This document shows positions 7,955 through 16,864 of a DNA stretch of 64,000 bases, piece after piece. The stretch comes from Lysobacterales bacterium (lineage in GTDB: Bacteria; Pseudomonadota; Gammaproteobacteria; Xanthomonadales; Xanthomonadaceae), in NCBI GenBank assembly GCA_014946745.1, contig JADCRD010000003.1, forward strand, positions 372,001 through 436,000. The letters are read 5' to 3'. The notes below the pieces were generated by a model. It ran no database searches and was not told the DNA's origin. It was given only the letters and a program-made list of their open reading frames with translations. The translations under genes were made by a program, and so were the position numbers. Numbering within the stretch: position 1 is the stretch's first letter; each line of letters opens with the position of its first letter.

Positions 7955-9325
7955 ATGCCCATTTTCGACAGCGTCACCGACCTGATCGGCAACACCCCGA
8001 TCGTGCGCGCCAAGAACCTCGACACCGGCTGCTGCGAGCTGTTCTTCAAGCTTGAGGCCATGAACCCCGGCGGCTCGATCAAGGACCGGATCGGCCTGAC
8101 CATGATCGAAGCCGCCGAGAAGGCCGGGAAGATCAAGCCTGGCGACACCCTGGTCGAAGGCACCGCCGGCAACACCGGCATTGGTCTCGCGCTGGTCGCC
8201 CAGCAGAAGGGCTACAAGCTGGTCCTGGTCGTGCCTGACAAGATGAGCCGCGAGAAGATCTTCAACCTGAAGGCCATGGGCGCCGAGGTGGTGCTGACGC
8301 GTTCGGATGTGGCCAAGGGCCATCCGCAGTACTACCAGGACCTCGCCGAGCAGATCGCGCGCGAAACCCCCGGCGCCTACTTCATCAACCAGTTCGGCAA
8401 CCCCGACAACCCGCGCGCCCACGAAGAGGGCACCGGCCCCGAGATCTGGGCGCAGATGGAAGGGAAGATGGACGCCATCGTGTTCGGCGTCGGCTCCTCC
8501 GGCACGGTCACCGGCCTGTCGCGCTTTTTCAGGCGCGAGGCCCCAAACGTCGAGCTGATCCTGGCCGATCCGGTGGGTTCGATCCTCACCCAGTACATCA
8601 ACGAGGGCACGCTCAGCACCAAGTCGGGCAGCTGGCTGGTCGAGGGCATCGGCGAGGATTTCCTGCCGCCGATCTCCGACTTTACCCACGTCAAGAAGGC
8701 CTACGCGGTCAGCGACCGCGACAGCTTCCACGCTGGCCGCGAGCTGCTCGCCAAAGAGGGCATTCTCGGCGGCTCGTCCACCGGCACGATCCTGGCCGCG
8801 GCGCTGCGCTACTGCCGCGAGCAGACCACGCCCAAGCGCGTGGTGATGTTCGTCTGCGACACCGGCAACAAGTACCTGTCGAAGATGTACAACGACTACT
8901 GGATGCTGGACAACGGCTTCTTGGAGCGCCCGCAGCACGGCGACCTGCGCGACCTGATCCTGCGCCCGTACGCGCAGCGCGACACGGTCGTCATCGGCCC
9001 GAAGGATGCGCTCACCGTGGCCTACCAGCGCATGAAGCTCTACGACGTCAGCCAGCTGCCGGTGATGGAAGACGAGCGCCTGGTCGGCATCGTCGACGAA
9101 AGCGACGTGCTGCTGCACGTGCACTCCGACGAAGCGCGCTTCCGCGACCCGGTGTCGACCGCGATGATCACCACCCTCGACAAGCTCGACGTGCGCGCGC
9201 CGGTCGAAACCCTGCTGCCGGTGTTCCAGCGCGGTCACGTCGCCATCGTCATGGACGGCGATCGTTTTCTCGGCCTGATCACCCGCATCGATCTGCTGAA
9301 CTACCTGCGGCGCAGGGTGGCTTGA
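7955..9325 (+). CDS. Cystathionine beta-synthase (PLP enzyme with C-terminal CBS pair)
   Basis: The 456-residue enzyme condenses serine (or O-acetylserine) with homocysteine to cystathionine in the cytoplasm. PLP-binding lysine 43 is in NPGGSIKDRIG, the substrate loop in EGTAGNTGIGLA and the phosphate-binding loop in GVGSSGTVTGL. Residues about 335-456 form two CBS motifs (DALTVAYQRMKLYDVSQLPV; RAPVETLLPVFQRGHVAIVM). The CBS tail separates it from plain cysteine synthases. No adjacent cystathionine lyase is in the window. It appears monocistronic and is followed directly by a repeat array. Confidence 0.92.
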   Translation: MPIFDSVTDLIGNTPIVRAKNLDTGCCELFFKLEAMNPGGSIKDRIGLTMIEAAEKAGKIKPGDTLVEGTAGNTGIGLALVAQQKGYKLVLVVPDKMSREKIFNLKAMGAEVVLTRSDVAKGHPQYYQDLAEQIARETPGAYFINQFGNPDNPRAHEEGTGPEIWAQMEGKMDAIVFGVGSSGTVTGLSRFFRREAPNVELILADPVGSILTQYINEGTLSTKSGSWLVEGIGEDFLPPISDFTHVKKAYAVSDRDSFHAGRELLAKEGILGGSSTGTILAAALRYCREQTTPKRVVMFVCDTGNKYLSKMYNDYWMLDNGFLERPQHGDLRDLILRPYAQRDTVVIGPKDALTVAYQRMKLYDVSQLPVMEDERLVGIVDESDVLLHVHSDEARFRDPVSTAMITTLDKLDVRAPVETLLPVFQRGHVAIVMDGDRFLGLITRIDLLNYLRRRVA

Positions 9326-9345
9326 TCGAGCGGGGATTGGGGGTG

Positions 9346-9730
9346 AGGCGGCCCGCTTGCGCGGCACTGCCGCGCGGGTCGCCGAACGCCCGAGCGCTGC
9401 GCGCGAGGGCCGGCCCGGAGGCAGGCGGCCCGCTTGCGCGGCACTGCCGCGCGGGTCGCCGAACGCCCGAGCGCTGCGCGCGAGGGCCGGGCCGGAGGCA
9501 GGCGGCCCGCTTGCGCGGCACTGCCGCGCGGGTCGCCGAACGCCCGAGCGCTGTGCGCGAGGGCCGGGCTGGAGGCAGGCGGCCCGCTTGCGCGGCACTG
9601 CCGCGCGGGTCGCCGAACGCCCGAGCGCTGTGCGCGAGGGCCGGGCTGGAGGCAGGCGGCCCGCTTGCGCGGCACTGCCGCGCGGGCCGCCGAACGCCCC
9701 AGCGCTGTGCGCGAGGGCCGGGCCGGGCGA
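9346..9730. repeat. Five tandem copies of a 77-bp GC-rich unit
   Basis: Units begin at 9346, 9423, 9500, 9577 and 9654, with few substitutions between them. Each contains the inverted repeat GCGCGGCA-CTGCCGCGC and the stretch GAACGCCCGAGCGCT. Single diverged copies occur at about 26951-27045 and 49749-49846, so this is a dispersed family expanded here. All three loci are introduced by GGGATTGGGGGTGAG. No coding function is supported; long ORFs through it repeat a 26-residue composition and are spurious. Confidence 0.9.
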
Positions 9731-10014
9731 GGATTCGGGATTTGGGATTCGCTATAGCTGGGCACCTCGCTACATCGGGCGTTTCGGACCCGCCCTGCGG
9801 CGGAGACGGGCCCCCCGCTCGGGTTCGATTGCTGACGCCGCCGGCGCCGAGACCCAGCGACGCAAACGCCAGAAGCCGAATCTGCGAATCCCGAATCCCG
9901 GACCCTGCGGCCTAAACCTCACCGCGGCCCCTCAGGCGTTCAAGTGATGCGCCTGTATCGACCTCGCCGCGCCCCGCTTTTGCAAATCCCCAATCCCCAA
10001 TCCCAGCTCTCAAA
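9729..10014. repeat. GGGATTC heptamer tracts flanking a gene-free stretch
   Basis: Heptamer-type runs are seen at about 9729-9753 (GGATTCGGGATTTGGGATTC), 9884-9902 and 9984-10014 (reverse orientation, ending CAGCTCTCAAA). The DNA between 9753 and 9984 holds no supported gene. The tract at the right end runs into the stop codon of the chemoreceptor gene: the stop (TCA on the plus strand, 10010-10012) lies in the CTCTCAAA edge that is also found at 35113-35123. Confidence 0.75.
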
Positions 10015-12595
10015 GCCTGAACCTCGCCACGTTCTCCGCCAGCCGCGCGGCCTGTTCTTCCATGGCGCGGGCGGCGGCGGTGGCTTCTTCGACCAGCGCG
10101 GCGTTCTGCTGGGTGGTTTCGTCCATGTGGGTAACGGTGTTGCTCACCTGCTCGATGCCGGCCGTCTGTTCGGCTGAGGCCGCGCTGATCTCGCCCATGA
10201 TGTCGGTGACGCGCTTCACCGAAGCGACGATCTCGGCCATGGTCGCACCGGCCGAGTCGACCAGCTGGCTGCCCGAGCCGACCTTCTGCACGGTCTCGGA
10301 GATGAGGCCCTTGATCTCGCGGGCAGCCGCGGCCGAGCGCTGCGCCAGCGTGCGGACTTCGCCTGCGACCACCGCGAAGCCGCGGCCCTGCTCGCCGGCG
10401 CGCGCGGCTTCGACCGCGGCGTTCAAGGCGAGGATATTGGTCTGGAAGGCGATGCCGTCGATGACGCCGATGATGTCTTCGATCTTGCGCGACTGCGCAT
10501 TGATCTCGCCCATGGTGGTGACGACCTGACTCACCACGTGGCCGCCGCGTTCGGCGACATCGGCCGCACCGATCGACAGCTGATTCGCGCTGCGCGCATT
10601 CTCGGCATTCTGGCGAACGGTGGAGGTCAGCTCTTCCATGCTCGCTGCCGTCTCTTCAAGAGACGCCGCCTGCTGTTCGGTGCGCGATGAGAGATCGGCA
10701 TTGCCTGAGGCGATCTCGCCAGCGGCTGAGTTGATCGCCCTGACCGCGCCCTGGATCTCGCCGACGATCTCGCGCAGGCTGTCCACCGTTGCGTTGGCAT
10801 CGTTCTTGATGTCGCCGAACACGCCGACCATGTCGACGCTGATGCGGTTCGACAGGTCGCCGTGTGCCAGTCCAGACAGGACGCGCCGAATCTCGCGAAT
10901 GCTGGACTCCACCTGATCCAACAGCGCGTTCAGGCTGGTGGAGACAAGCGCATAAAAGCCCGTCCGGCCCTCGGTACCCATGCGCTCGGTGAGGATGCCG
11001 CGTGCCGCGGCCTGAACCACTTCGGCGATCTCATGCTCGAAGCGGACATCCACAGTGCGGTCGTGCCACTCGACAACAAAACCGATCCGATTGCCCTGCT
11101 CGTCGTTCACCGGATTGACAAACAGTTCGAAGATCGCTGCGCCCAGCTGAATGCGCGTCTGGTGCTGGTCGCGGATGCTGTCCAGCCGAGCACGCACCCG
11201 CTGGACTTGGTTGCCGTGGAAGCGATGGATGCTCTTGCCAACAATGTCCTTGGGGTCAAACTCAGGAATCTGCTTGCGGATTTCGCCGGCCTGATCGCTG
11301 AGCATTCGCGTGACGCGAGGATTGGCGAAGACGATGGTGTGATCGTTGTCGGCGATCATCACGCCCACGCTGGCTTGATCGAGCGCGAGGCGCACCCGAA
11401 GATTCACGCGGGCGATGGCCTGATCCCGCTCGATGCGTCCCTTGATCTCGCCCGCCATCCGCGACATCGAGCGATTGAGCCGGCCGAGTTCATCTTCGCG
11501 GCTCACATCGATGCGCGCATCGAAGTTGCCGCCCGCCAGCTGCTCGATCGAGGCGACGGAACCTGCCAGCGGCGCGCCGACCAAGCGGCGCAACAGCAAG
11601 ACGGTGGCGGCGACCACCACGATAGACATCACCAGCGCCACCCAGAACACGGTGGTGCCAACGCGGCGCGCACCGGCCAGCAGCTCTTCCATCGGCAGCT
11701 CGACGCCGAGCACGAAGCGACCTGAGGCTTCGCCAACTTGGATCGGAACATAGACCTGAGTGCTGTTGTCGTCGGCGATCTCAATGGTCTCATCTGCCTG
11801 GATGCGCGAGAGCAGATCCGCGGCATAGCTCGAAGCGAAGGGCTTGCCGATGGCTGCGGTGTCGGCATCCACCAGCACGGTGCCCTTCGCGGACAGCAGG
11901 CGCACGCGTCCGGTCTGGCCGATCCGCACCGCCTGCAGCCGCTGCTGCAGCGAGTCCAGCGCGATGTCTGCGCAGACCACGCCCACGAACTGACCGTCGC
12001 GCCGGATCGGCACCGCATACGTGGTCATCAGCACGTCCTTGCCGTCGACCGGGTACACGTAGGGTTCGAGCATTTCCTCGCGGCCGCTGGCTTTGGCCAG
12101 CAGGTAGTAGTCACCGTCGCCGGGCACGTCGTACTTCTCCAGCACGGTGCCTTCGACGCCGCTCGGCGTATGGAAGAAGTAGGGCACGTAACGGCCGCTG
12201 GAGTCGTGCAGCGCTGTGTCGACAAATTCGGCGTCGCGCTGATCGAAGGCGTTCGGCTCCCAGCCGGTGGCCATGCCCACGAACTGAGGGTGCGGGGCGA
12301 GCGCGCTGCGGACCAGGGCGTTAGCGCGCTCTCGATCGGGAGTTTCTCTCTGAGATTCTTCCAGCAGCTGCTGCGCAAGCGAGCGATTCAGCAGTGCGGC
12401 TTCTCCCAGCAGTTCGCCTACCGCGGTGGCTTCTGCGCGCGCGACGGCGCGCAGTTCAAGCAGGGTGGCCTCGCGCGCCACTTCGGCGGCGCGTTGATAG
12501 ATCAGCAGGGCAGCGATGGCAAACCCGATCACGGTGAGCAGACCCACCACCAGCGCGGCCTTAGCGGCCACGCTCCAGCGACGGAAACTCGACAT
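10010..12595 (-). CDS. Methyl-accepting chemotaxis protein (dCache, HAMP, PAS, MA domains)
   Basis: The 861-residue transmembrane chemoreceptor has TM1 at about 12-32, a large periplasmic double-Cache region to about 310 ([36 protein letters not shown]), TM2 at about 315-335 and HAMP. A PAS-like segment follows ([20 protein letters not shown]), then a second HAMP-like helix pair and the MA signalling domain. The hairpin tip is [21 protein letters not shown]. No C-terminal CheR-binding pentapeptide is present. A sigma-54 type promoter lies 36 bp upstream. It is a tandem paralogue of the next gene with an almost identical signalling half. The ligand is unknown; Cache domains often bind amino or organic acids. 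Confidence 0.92.
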   Translation of the reverse strand: MSSFRRWSVAAKAALVVGLLTVIGFAIAALLIYQRAAEVAREATLLELRAVARAEATAVGELLGEAALLNRSLAQQLLEESQRETPDRERANALVRSALAPHPQFVGMATGWEPNAFDQRDAEFVDTALHDSSGRYVPYFFHTPSGVEGTVLEKYDVPGDGDYYLLAKASGREEMLEPYVYPVDGKDVLMTTYAVPIRRDGQFVGVVCADIALDSLQQRLQAVRIGQTGRVRLLSAKGTVLVDADTAAIGKPFASSYAADLLSRIQADETIEIADDNSTQVYVPIQVGEASGRFVLGVELPMEELLAGARRVGTTVFWVALVMSIVVVAATVLLLRRLVGAPLAGSVASIEQLAGGNFDARIDVSREDELGRLNRSMSRMAGEIKGRIERDQAIARVNLRVRLALDQASVGVMIADNDHTIVFANPRVTRMLSDQAGEIRKQIPEFDPKDIVGKSIHRFHGNQVQRVRARLDSIRDQHQTRIQLGAAIFELFVNPVNDEQGNRIGFVVEWHDRTVDVRFEHEIAEVVQAAARGILTERMGTEGRTGFYALVSTSLNALLDQVESSIREIRRVLSGLAHGDLSNRISVDMVGVFGDIKNDANATVDSLREIVGEIQGAVRAINSAAGEIASGNADLSSRTEQQAASLEETAASMEELTSTVRQNAENARSANQLSIGAADVAERGGHVVSQVVTTMGEINAQSRKIEDIIGVIDGIAFQTNILALNAAVEAARAGEQGRGFAVVAGEVRTLAQRSAAAAREIKGLISETVQKVGSGSQLVDSAGATMAEIVASVKRVTDIMGEISAASAEQTAGIEQVSNTVTHMDETTQQNAALVEEATAAARAMEEQAARLAENVARFRL

Positions 12596-12630
12596 GCGTG
12601 CAGTCCTCGTAGACGAACTAGACGCGAATT

Positions 12631-12646
12631 TGCAACCGCTGTGCCA
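12631..12646 (-). promoter_or_regulatory. Sigma-54 (RpoN) promoter of the first chemoreceptor gene
   Basis: On the minus strand the sequence is TGGCACAGCGGTTGCA. It fits the -24/-12 consensus TGGCAC-N5-TTGCA with the exact 12-bp GG-to-GC spacing. It sits 36 bp before the ATG at 12595, leaving room for a short leader with an AGGA ribosome site. The paralogous gene has a matching element. Confidence 0.72.
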
Positions 12647-12777
12647 GTGCTGCGCAAAAACTGAAACCCCCGCCCTGCGGCGCGCCGTGTGGGGTGCTGG
12701 CGGATCGAAACAGACGCGCGCACTCCGGCGTGACCCGGAACTGATTGGCGTGGCCCCCAGCTCGTCCTTCCCAGCCG

Positions 12778-15249
12778 CTAGAGCCTGAACCTCGCCACGT
12801 TCTCCGCCAGCCGCGCGGCCTGATCTTCCATCGCTCGTGCGGCGGCGGTGGCTTCTTCGACCAGCGCGGCGTTCTGCTGGGTGGTTTCGTCCATGTGGGT
12901 GACGGTGTTGCTCACCTGCTCGATGCCGGCGGTCTGTTGGGCCGAGGCCGCACTGATCTCGCCCATCATGTCGGTGACGCGCTTCACCGAGGCAACGATC
13001 TCGGCCATGGTGGCGCCGGCGGAGTCGACCAGCTGGCTGCCCGAGCCGACCTTCTGCACGGTCTCGGAGATGAGGCCCTTGATCTCGCGGGCAGCCGCGG
13101 CCGAGCGCTGCGCCAGCGTGCGCACTTCGCCCGCGACCACCGCGAAGCCGCGGCCCTGCTCGCCGGCGCGCGCGGCTTCGACCGCGGCGTTCAAGGCGAG
13201 GATATTGGTCTGGAAAGCGATGCCGTCGATGACGCCGATGATGTCTTCGATCTTGCGCGACTGCGCGTTGATCTGGCCCATGGTGTCGACCACCTGACGC
13301 ACGACCTGGCCACCGCGCTCGGCGACATCGCCGGCGCCGATGGCGAGCTGGTTGGCGGAGCGCGCGTTCTCGGCATTGCCGCGCACGGTGGAGGTGAGTT
13401 CCTCCATGCTCGCTGCGGTCTCTTCAAGAGACGCGGCCTGCTGCTCGGTGCGCGCCGACAGATCGGCATTGCCCGCGGCGATCTCGCTGGCCGCGGAGTT
13501 GATCGCGCCAACCGCGCCCTGGATCTCGCCGACGATTTCGCGCAGTCGCTGCACGGTGGCATTGGTGGCGTCCTGCAGTTCGGCGAAGCGTCCCTGCGAT
13601 TGGCCTTCGATTCTGCGGGAGAGGTCGCCCTCCGCCACCGCGACCAGCACCCGACAGGTGCGGTCGAGGCCGTCATCGGCATTGGCCATCAGCTGGTTCA
13701 GCGCATCCACCATCTCGCGGAAGGCGAACTCGAAGCGCTGCGCATCGCCGCGCAGGCTGAACTCGCCGGCGGCAGCACCGCGCGACAGACGCAGGATCTC
13801 ATCGCGGATGGCCAGCAGCTTTTCGCGCACGCCCTCGACCGCTTCGGTGATGCGTCGCTTCTCGCCCGGCAGCTCCGGCATGCGCGGCGTGAGATCACCG
13901 CGCGAGTAGCTCTGCACCACGCTGACGATCTTCTGGCTGGTGGCGATGTGCTCCTCGGCCAGGCTGTTGACGCCAATCGCCATCGCGCCGAACGCGCCGG
14001 GGTAGCGATCGGCATGCATGCGATGACTGAGTTCGCCCGCGGCGTGCAGTCGGCTCATCTCGGTCTGTTCGCTCATGAAGCCCTGCAGGGCGCCGCGCAT
14101 CTGCAGCAGGGCGCCGTTGAGGCGTCCGATCTCGTCCTCGCGCGATGCATCGATGCGGGTGTCGAAGCGTCCTGCGGCCAGCTGCTCGACCGCAGCGACC
14201 GCCGCTGCCAGCGGGCTGCCCACCAGACGCCGCAGCAGCATCACCGTGGCCAGGATCACCACCGCCGACATCAGCAGTGCCACCCAGAACACGGTGACGC
14301 CGATGGCGCGTGCGCCGGCCAGAAGCTCGGTGGTGGGCAGCTCGGCGCCGAGCGCGTAGCGCCCGGCGAAGGCGCCGATCTGGATGGGGTAGTACACCTT
14401 CACGGTCGCGCCAGAGACATCCGCGCCGACCTCGAATGCGCGGCCGGCCGCCATCGCTTCGCGAAGCGCCGCGGCATAGTCCGAGGCGTAGGGCTTGCCC
14501 AGCATCGAGGCTTCGCGATCAGCCAACACGTTGCCTTCCGGGCTCAGCAGCCGAAGCCCACCGGCTTCGCCCACGCGGGCTTCGCCCAGACTCTGCTGCA
14601 GCTCGCTCAAGCGGAAGTCGACCGAGACCTGGCCGACGAAGGCGCCATCTCGCAGCACCGGGGTGACGAAGGTGGTCATCAGCACATCTTGGCCATCGAC
14701 CGGATACACGTAGGGCTCGAGCATGATCTCGGCCCGCGCCGCTTTCGGCACCTGGTAGTAGGCCCCGTTGACCGGGTCCTCGTAGCCCGCGGACACCGCG
14801 CCTTCGATGCCGCGCGGCGTGTGGTACCAGTAGGGGACGTAGCGGCCGCTGGCGTCGTGCATGGCATCGGCGCTTGCGTACTCCGCGTCGCGACCGTCGA
14901 AGGCGTTCGGCTCCCACAGCGTGGCGATGCCGATGAACTGCCGGTGCGGTGCCAAGGCGGCCTTCAGCTGGGCGTCGGCTTCGGCGCGGTTGGCCGCGCC
15001 GCGCCGCGAGGCGTCGTCGAGTACCGAGGCCATGGCCCGGGTCACCATCGGCGCTTCGTTGAACAGCGCCGACACCCGCTGCGACTCGGCACGCGCGGTG
15101 GAATGCAGGTTCTGCAGGGCCGTGGTGCGGGCGACCTCGGCGGCGCGCTGGTAGATCAGCAGGCCGGTGACGACAAACCCGACGACGGTCAAGACCCCGA
15201 TCAAGAGCGCAGCCTTCGCGGCCACGCTCCAACGACGGAAACTCGGCAT
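12778..15249 (-). CDS. Methyl-accepting chemotaxis protein (dCache, poly-HAMP, MA domains)
   Basis: The 823-residue paralogue of the preceding chemoreceptor. ATG 15249 is chosen because it gives [15 protein letters not shown], aligning with [15 protein letters not shown] of the paralogue; an upstream ATG at 15288 would extend through the promoter. The periplasmic Cache part is clearly homologous but diverged ([36 protein letters not shown]). The PAS segment is replaced by several HAMP-like stretches ([27 protein letters not shown]). The MA domain is nearly identical to the first copy. The two receptors therefore probably sense different ligands and signal to the same CheA/CheW array. No other che genes are in the window. 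Confidence 0.92.
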   Translation of the reverse strand: MPSFRRWSVAAKAALLIGVLTVVGFVVTGLLIYQRAAEVARTTALQNLHSTARAESQRVSALFNEAPMVTRAMASVLDDASRRGAANRAEADAQLKAALAPHRQFIGIATLWEPNAFDGRDAEYASADAMHDASGRYVPYWYHTPRGIEGAVSAGYEDPVNGAYYQVPKAARAEIMLEPYVYPVDGQDVLMTTFVTPVLRDGAFVGQVSVDFRLSELQQSLGEARVGEAGGLRLLSPEGNVLADREASMLGKPYASDYAAALREAMAAGRAFEVGADVSGATVKVYYPIQIGAFAGRYALGAELPTTELLAGARAIGVTVFWVALLMSAVVILATVMLLRRLVGSPLAAAVAAVEQLAAGRFDTRIDASREDEIGRLNGALLQMRGALQGFMSEQTEMSRLHAAGELSHRMHADRYPGAFGAMAIGVNSLAEEHIATSQKIVSVVQSYSRGDLTPRMPELPGEKRRITEAVEGVREKLLAIRDEILRLSRGAAAGEFSLRGDAQRFEFAFREMVDALNQLMANADDGLDRTCRVLVAVAEGDLSRRIEGQSQGRFAELQDATNATVQRLREIVGEIQGAVGAINSAASEIAAGNADLSARTEQQAASLEETAASMEELTSTVRGNAENARSANQLAIGAGDVAERGGQVVRQVVDTMGQINAQSRKIEDIIGVIDGIAFQTNILALNAAVEAARAGEQGRGFAVVAGEVRTLAQRSAAAAREIKGLISETVQKVGSGSQLVDSAGATMAEIVASVKRVTDMMGEISAASAQQTAGIEQVSNTVTHMDETTQQNAALVEEATAAARAMEDQAARLAENVARFRL

Positions 15250-15283
15250 GGGTGCAGCCCTCGTTGGTATCCAGAAACCAGGC

Positions 15284-15300
15284 TGCAACTGCCGTGCCGG
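15284..15300 (-). promoter_or_regulatory. Sigma-54-like promoter of the second chemoreceptor gene
   Basis: On the minus strand the sequence is CCGGCACGGCAGTTGCA. It keeps the GG and GC dinucleotides at 12-bp spacing and matches the consensus except C for T before GG. It is 35 bp upstream of ATG 15249, almost the same distance as in the paralogue, which supports both the promoter and the start chosen. Confidence 0.62.
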
Positions 15301-15459
15301 TAGTGATCCAGCGCGGCTGCCGACGACGGCAGCGCGCGCGCTTGGGGCAGCGTGCGCGCGGCGCCAGCACGCGAGCGCTGGATCCAGCGCGAGAGCGTCA
15401 GACGACGTGCCGGACGTGCGCCCCCCGCTCCACGCACGCTGGACCGCACCCGCGTTGCG

Positions 15460-16158
15460 CTACTGGATCAGGTCCACCTGCCTCACCGCGGTAAAGCTCA
15501 GCAGGCCGAAGTGCCCGTAGGCGTAGGTGGTGCTGCTGTTCTCGCCCCAGATCGCGCTGGAGTGCGCGCCGCCCACCGTGCACACGCCGGTGCCGCAGAC
15601 GATCTGGTCGGCATAGGACTTGATCGAATGCACGCGCTCGCCGAAGCGCGCGCCGTTCAAGCCGGTGAGGAAGGGGCTGCCCACCGACAGTCCCCAGGTG
15701 CCGCAGGTGCTGGTGGGCACGTTGAAGGGGTAGCTGCCGCAGGTCCACAGGCCGCGAAAGGCCCCGGCGATGCCAACGAAGCTCTGCACATAGGGTCGCA
15801 GGCCGTTCTGCTGAATGATCCGGCCGGCCAGCGTGCCGCCCATCGAGTGGGTGATCACGTCGACCTTGCCCGTACAGGAGCCGGCGATGGCGTTGACGAA
15901 GGCCGTGAGCACCGGGGCTTCTTCGCTGCCGCTGTGGTCGTTGCAGGCGGCGCAGCTCGCGCTGCCCCAGTTCGGGCGATGGATCTGCGCATCGACGTAG
16001 CCGCGTCGCTTGAGTTCGCTGACGGTGCTGGCCCAGTCATTGGGCGAGCCGGTATTGCCGTGGACCAGCACCACGGCATCGCGACAGGTCTGTGCGGCGG
16101 CCGGCAGCGCGCACAGGGCGAACACGGCCAGGGTGGCCGCGCGGATCAGAGTCTTCAT
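15460..16158 (-). CDS. Secreted lipase (class 2, alpha/beta hydrolase)
   Basis: The 232-residue protein begins with a signal peptide (MKTLIRAATLAVFALCALPAAAQ) preceded by a GGGGAGGGAA ribosome site, so ATG 16158 is chosen over the long upstream extension. The oxyanion-hole segment is VLVHGNTGSPNDW (HG at 33-34) and the nucleophile elbow is THSMGG with Ser105. Multiple cysteines (e.g. 25, 69, 72, 95) suggest disulfides in an extracellular enzyme. It resembles LipA/EstA-type triacylglycerol lipases and should hydrolyse esters outside the inner membrane. It is divergent from the giant Ig-repeat gene across a 700-bp gap. Confidence 0.85.
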   Translation of the reverse strand: MKTLIRAATLAVFALCALPAAAQTCRDAVVLVHGNTGSPNDWASTVSELKRRGYVDAQIHRPNWGSASCAACNDHSGSEEAPVLTAFVNAIAGSCTGKVDVITHSMGGTLAGRIIQQNGLRPYVQSFVGIAGAFRGLWTCGSYPFNVPTSTCGTWGLSVGSPFLTGLNGARFGERVHSIKSYADQIVCGTGVCTVGGAHSSAIWGENSSTTYAYGHFGLLSFTAVRQVDLIQ

Positions 16159-16419
16159 GCTGTTCCCTCCCCAGGGTGATGGCGGGCGGCCGTGGGCGGC
16201 CGTCTCGCGCCTGACCCGATGTTGCGCCGGGCGGGGCAGTGGGCGCACTCGTACCAAAGGCCGAGGCCCGATGCGTTCGCGCCTGCTGCGGCCCTTACGG
16301 CTGCGGGCGCGATCGCGAGGGCAGGTCCGACCGCACCGCCTGCGTGGCACCCGCTTTGCACAACTCCCCCCGCAGCGCCGCCGGTTCCCGGTCGCGCCCG
16401 GCGTCAACGCGGAGGAGAC

Positions 16420-16800
16420 ATGCCTAAATCATTGATAAACCTGAGCCGTCTTCTGTTCGCCCTGTGGGCGGCAGCGGCAATGTTCTGGCGCTCTGCGCGC
16501 CGCGCCGACTTTCTGGCGCTGCTGCGTTCCGAGCGAACGACGCACGCGAGCGCCCTGAAGGTCGCGTGCGCGGCGGACGAACGTTTCGCCCTCCTTCGCG
16601 CCCTCGGCCTCGCCGGGGCGTCCGCGGTTCCCGCGCTCAGCCCAAGGCTGGCCGCGGTTCACCCCCGGGCTTTGCACCCCGGGTCATGGCGCGAGCGCGG
16701 CAGCGCTCGGCTCGCGCCCGCAGCACCACGGCCTTCGGGCTGTTTGACGCCACGCGCAGGCGTGGGATGGGTCATCCAGCCGGCTAGGCGGTGCCCGTAG
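16420..16800 (+). CDS. Doubtful small ORF with good ribosome site (126 aa)
   Basis: ATG 16420 is preceded by GGAGGAGA at ideal spacing, and the N-terminus (MPKSLINLSRLLFALWAAAAMFW) looks like a membrane or signal segment. The rest (rich in Ala/Arg/Pro, ending QPARRCP) looks like translated intergenic DNA and is not recognised. It may be a degraded gene or a leader peptide for the giant protein gene downstream. Apart from it, the 700 bp between the lipase and the giant gene hold only the hairpin at 16788-16815. Confidence 0.25.
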   Translation: MPKSLINLSRLLFALWAAAAMFWRSARRADFLALLRSERTTHASALKVACAADERFALLRALGLAGASAVPALSPRLAAVHPRALHPGSWRERGSARLAPAAPRPSGCLTPRAGVGWVIQPARRCP

Positions 16801-16815
16801 CAGACGGGGCACCGC
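16788..16815 (+). other. Hairpin in the leader of the giant-protein gene
   Basis: GCGGTGCCC (16788-16796) and GGGCACCGC (16807-16815) form a perfect 9-bp stem with a 10-nt loop, 50 bp before the ATG of the Ig-repeat gene. No T-run follows, so it is more likely a leader structure than a terminator. A partial third copy (GTCGGTGCC) follows at about 16817. Confidence 0.45.
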
Positions 16816-16864
16816 AGTCGGTGCCTGTAGTTCTTTCATCTCCCCACAAGAAAGAGACTTCACC

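Noticed and set aside
9346-9730. CRISPR or coding repeat
   Set aside because: 77-bp units follow each other without spacers, and frames through them have no consistent start or homology.
12745-15303. 852-residue open frame antisense to the second chemoreceptor
   Set aside because: The minus strand encodes an unmistakable MCP; a similar antisense frame exists over the paralogue because of shared codon use.
16192-16800. 202-residue frame upstream of the giant gene
   Set aside because: Composition is that of translated intergenic GC-rich DNA. Only the shorter frame from ATG 16420 has a ribosome site, and it is kept with low confidence.
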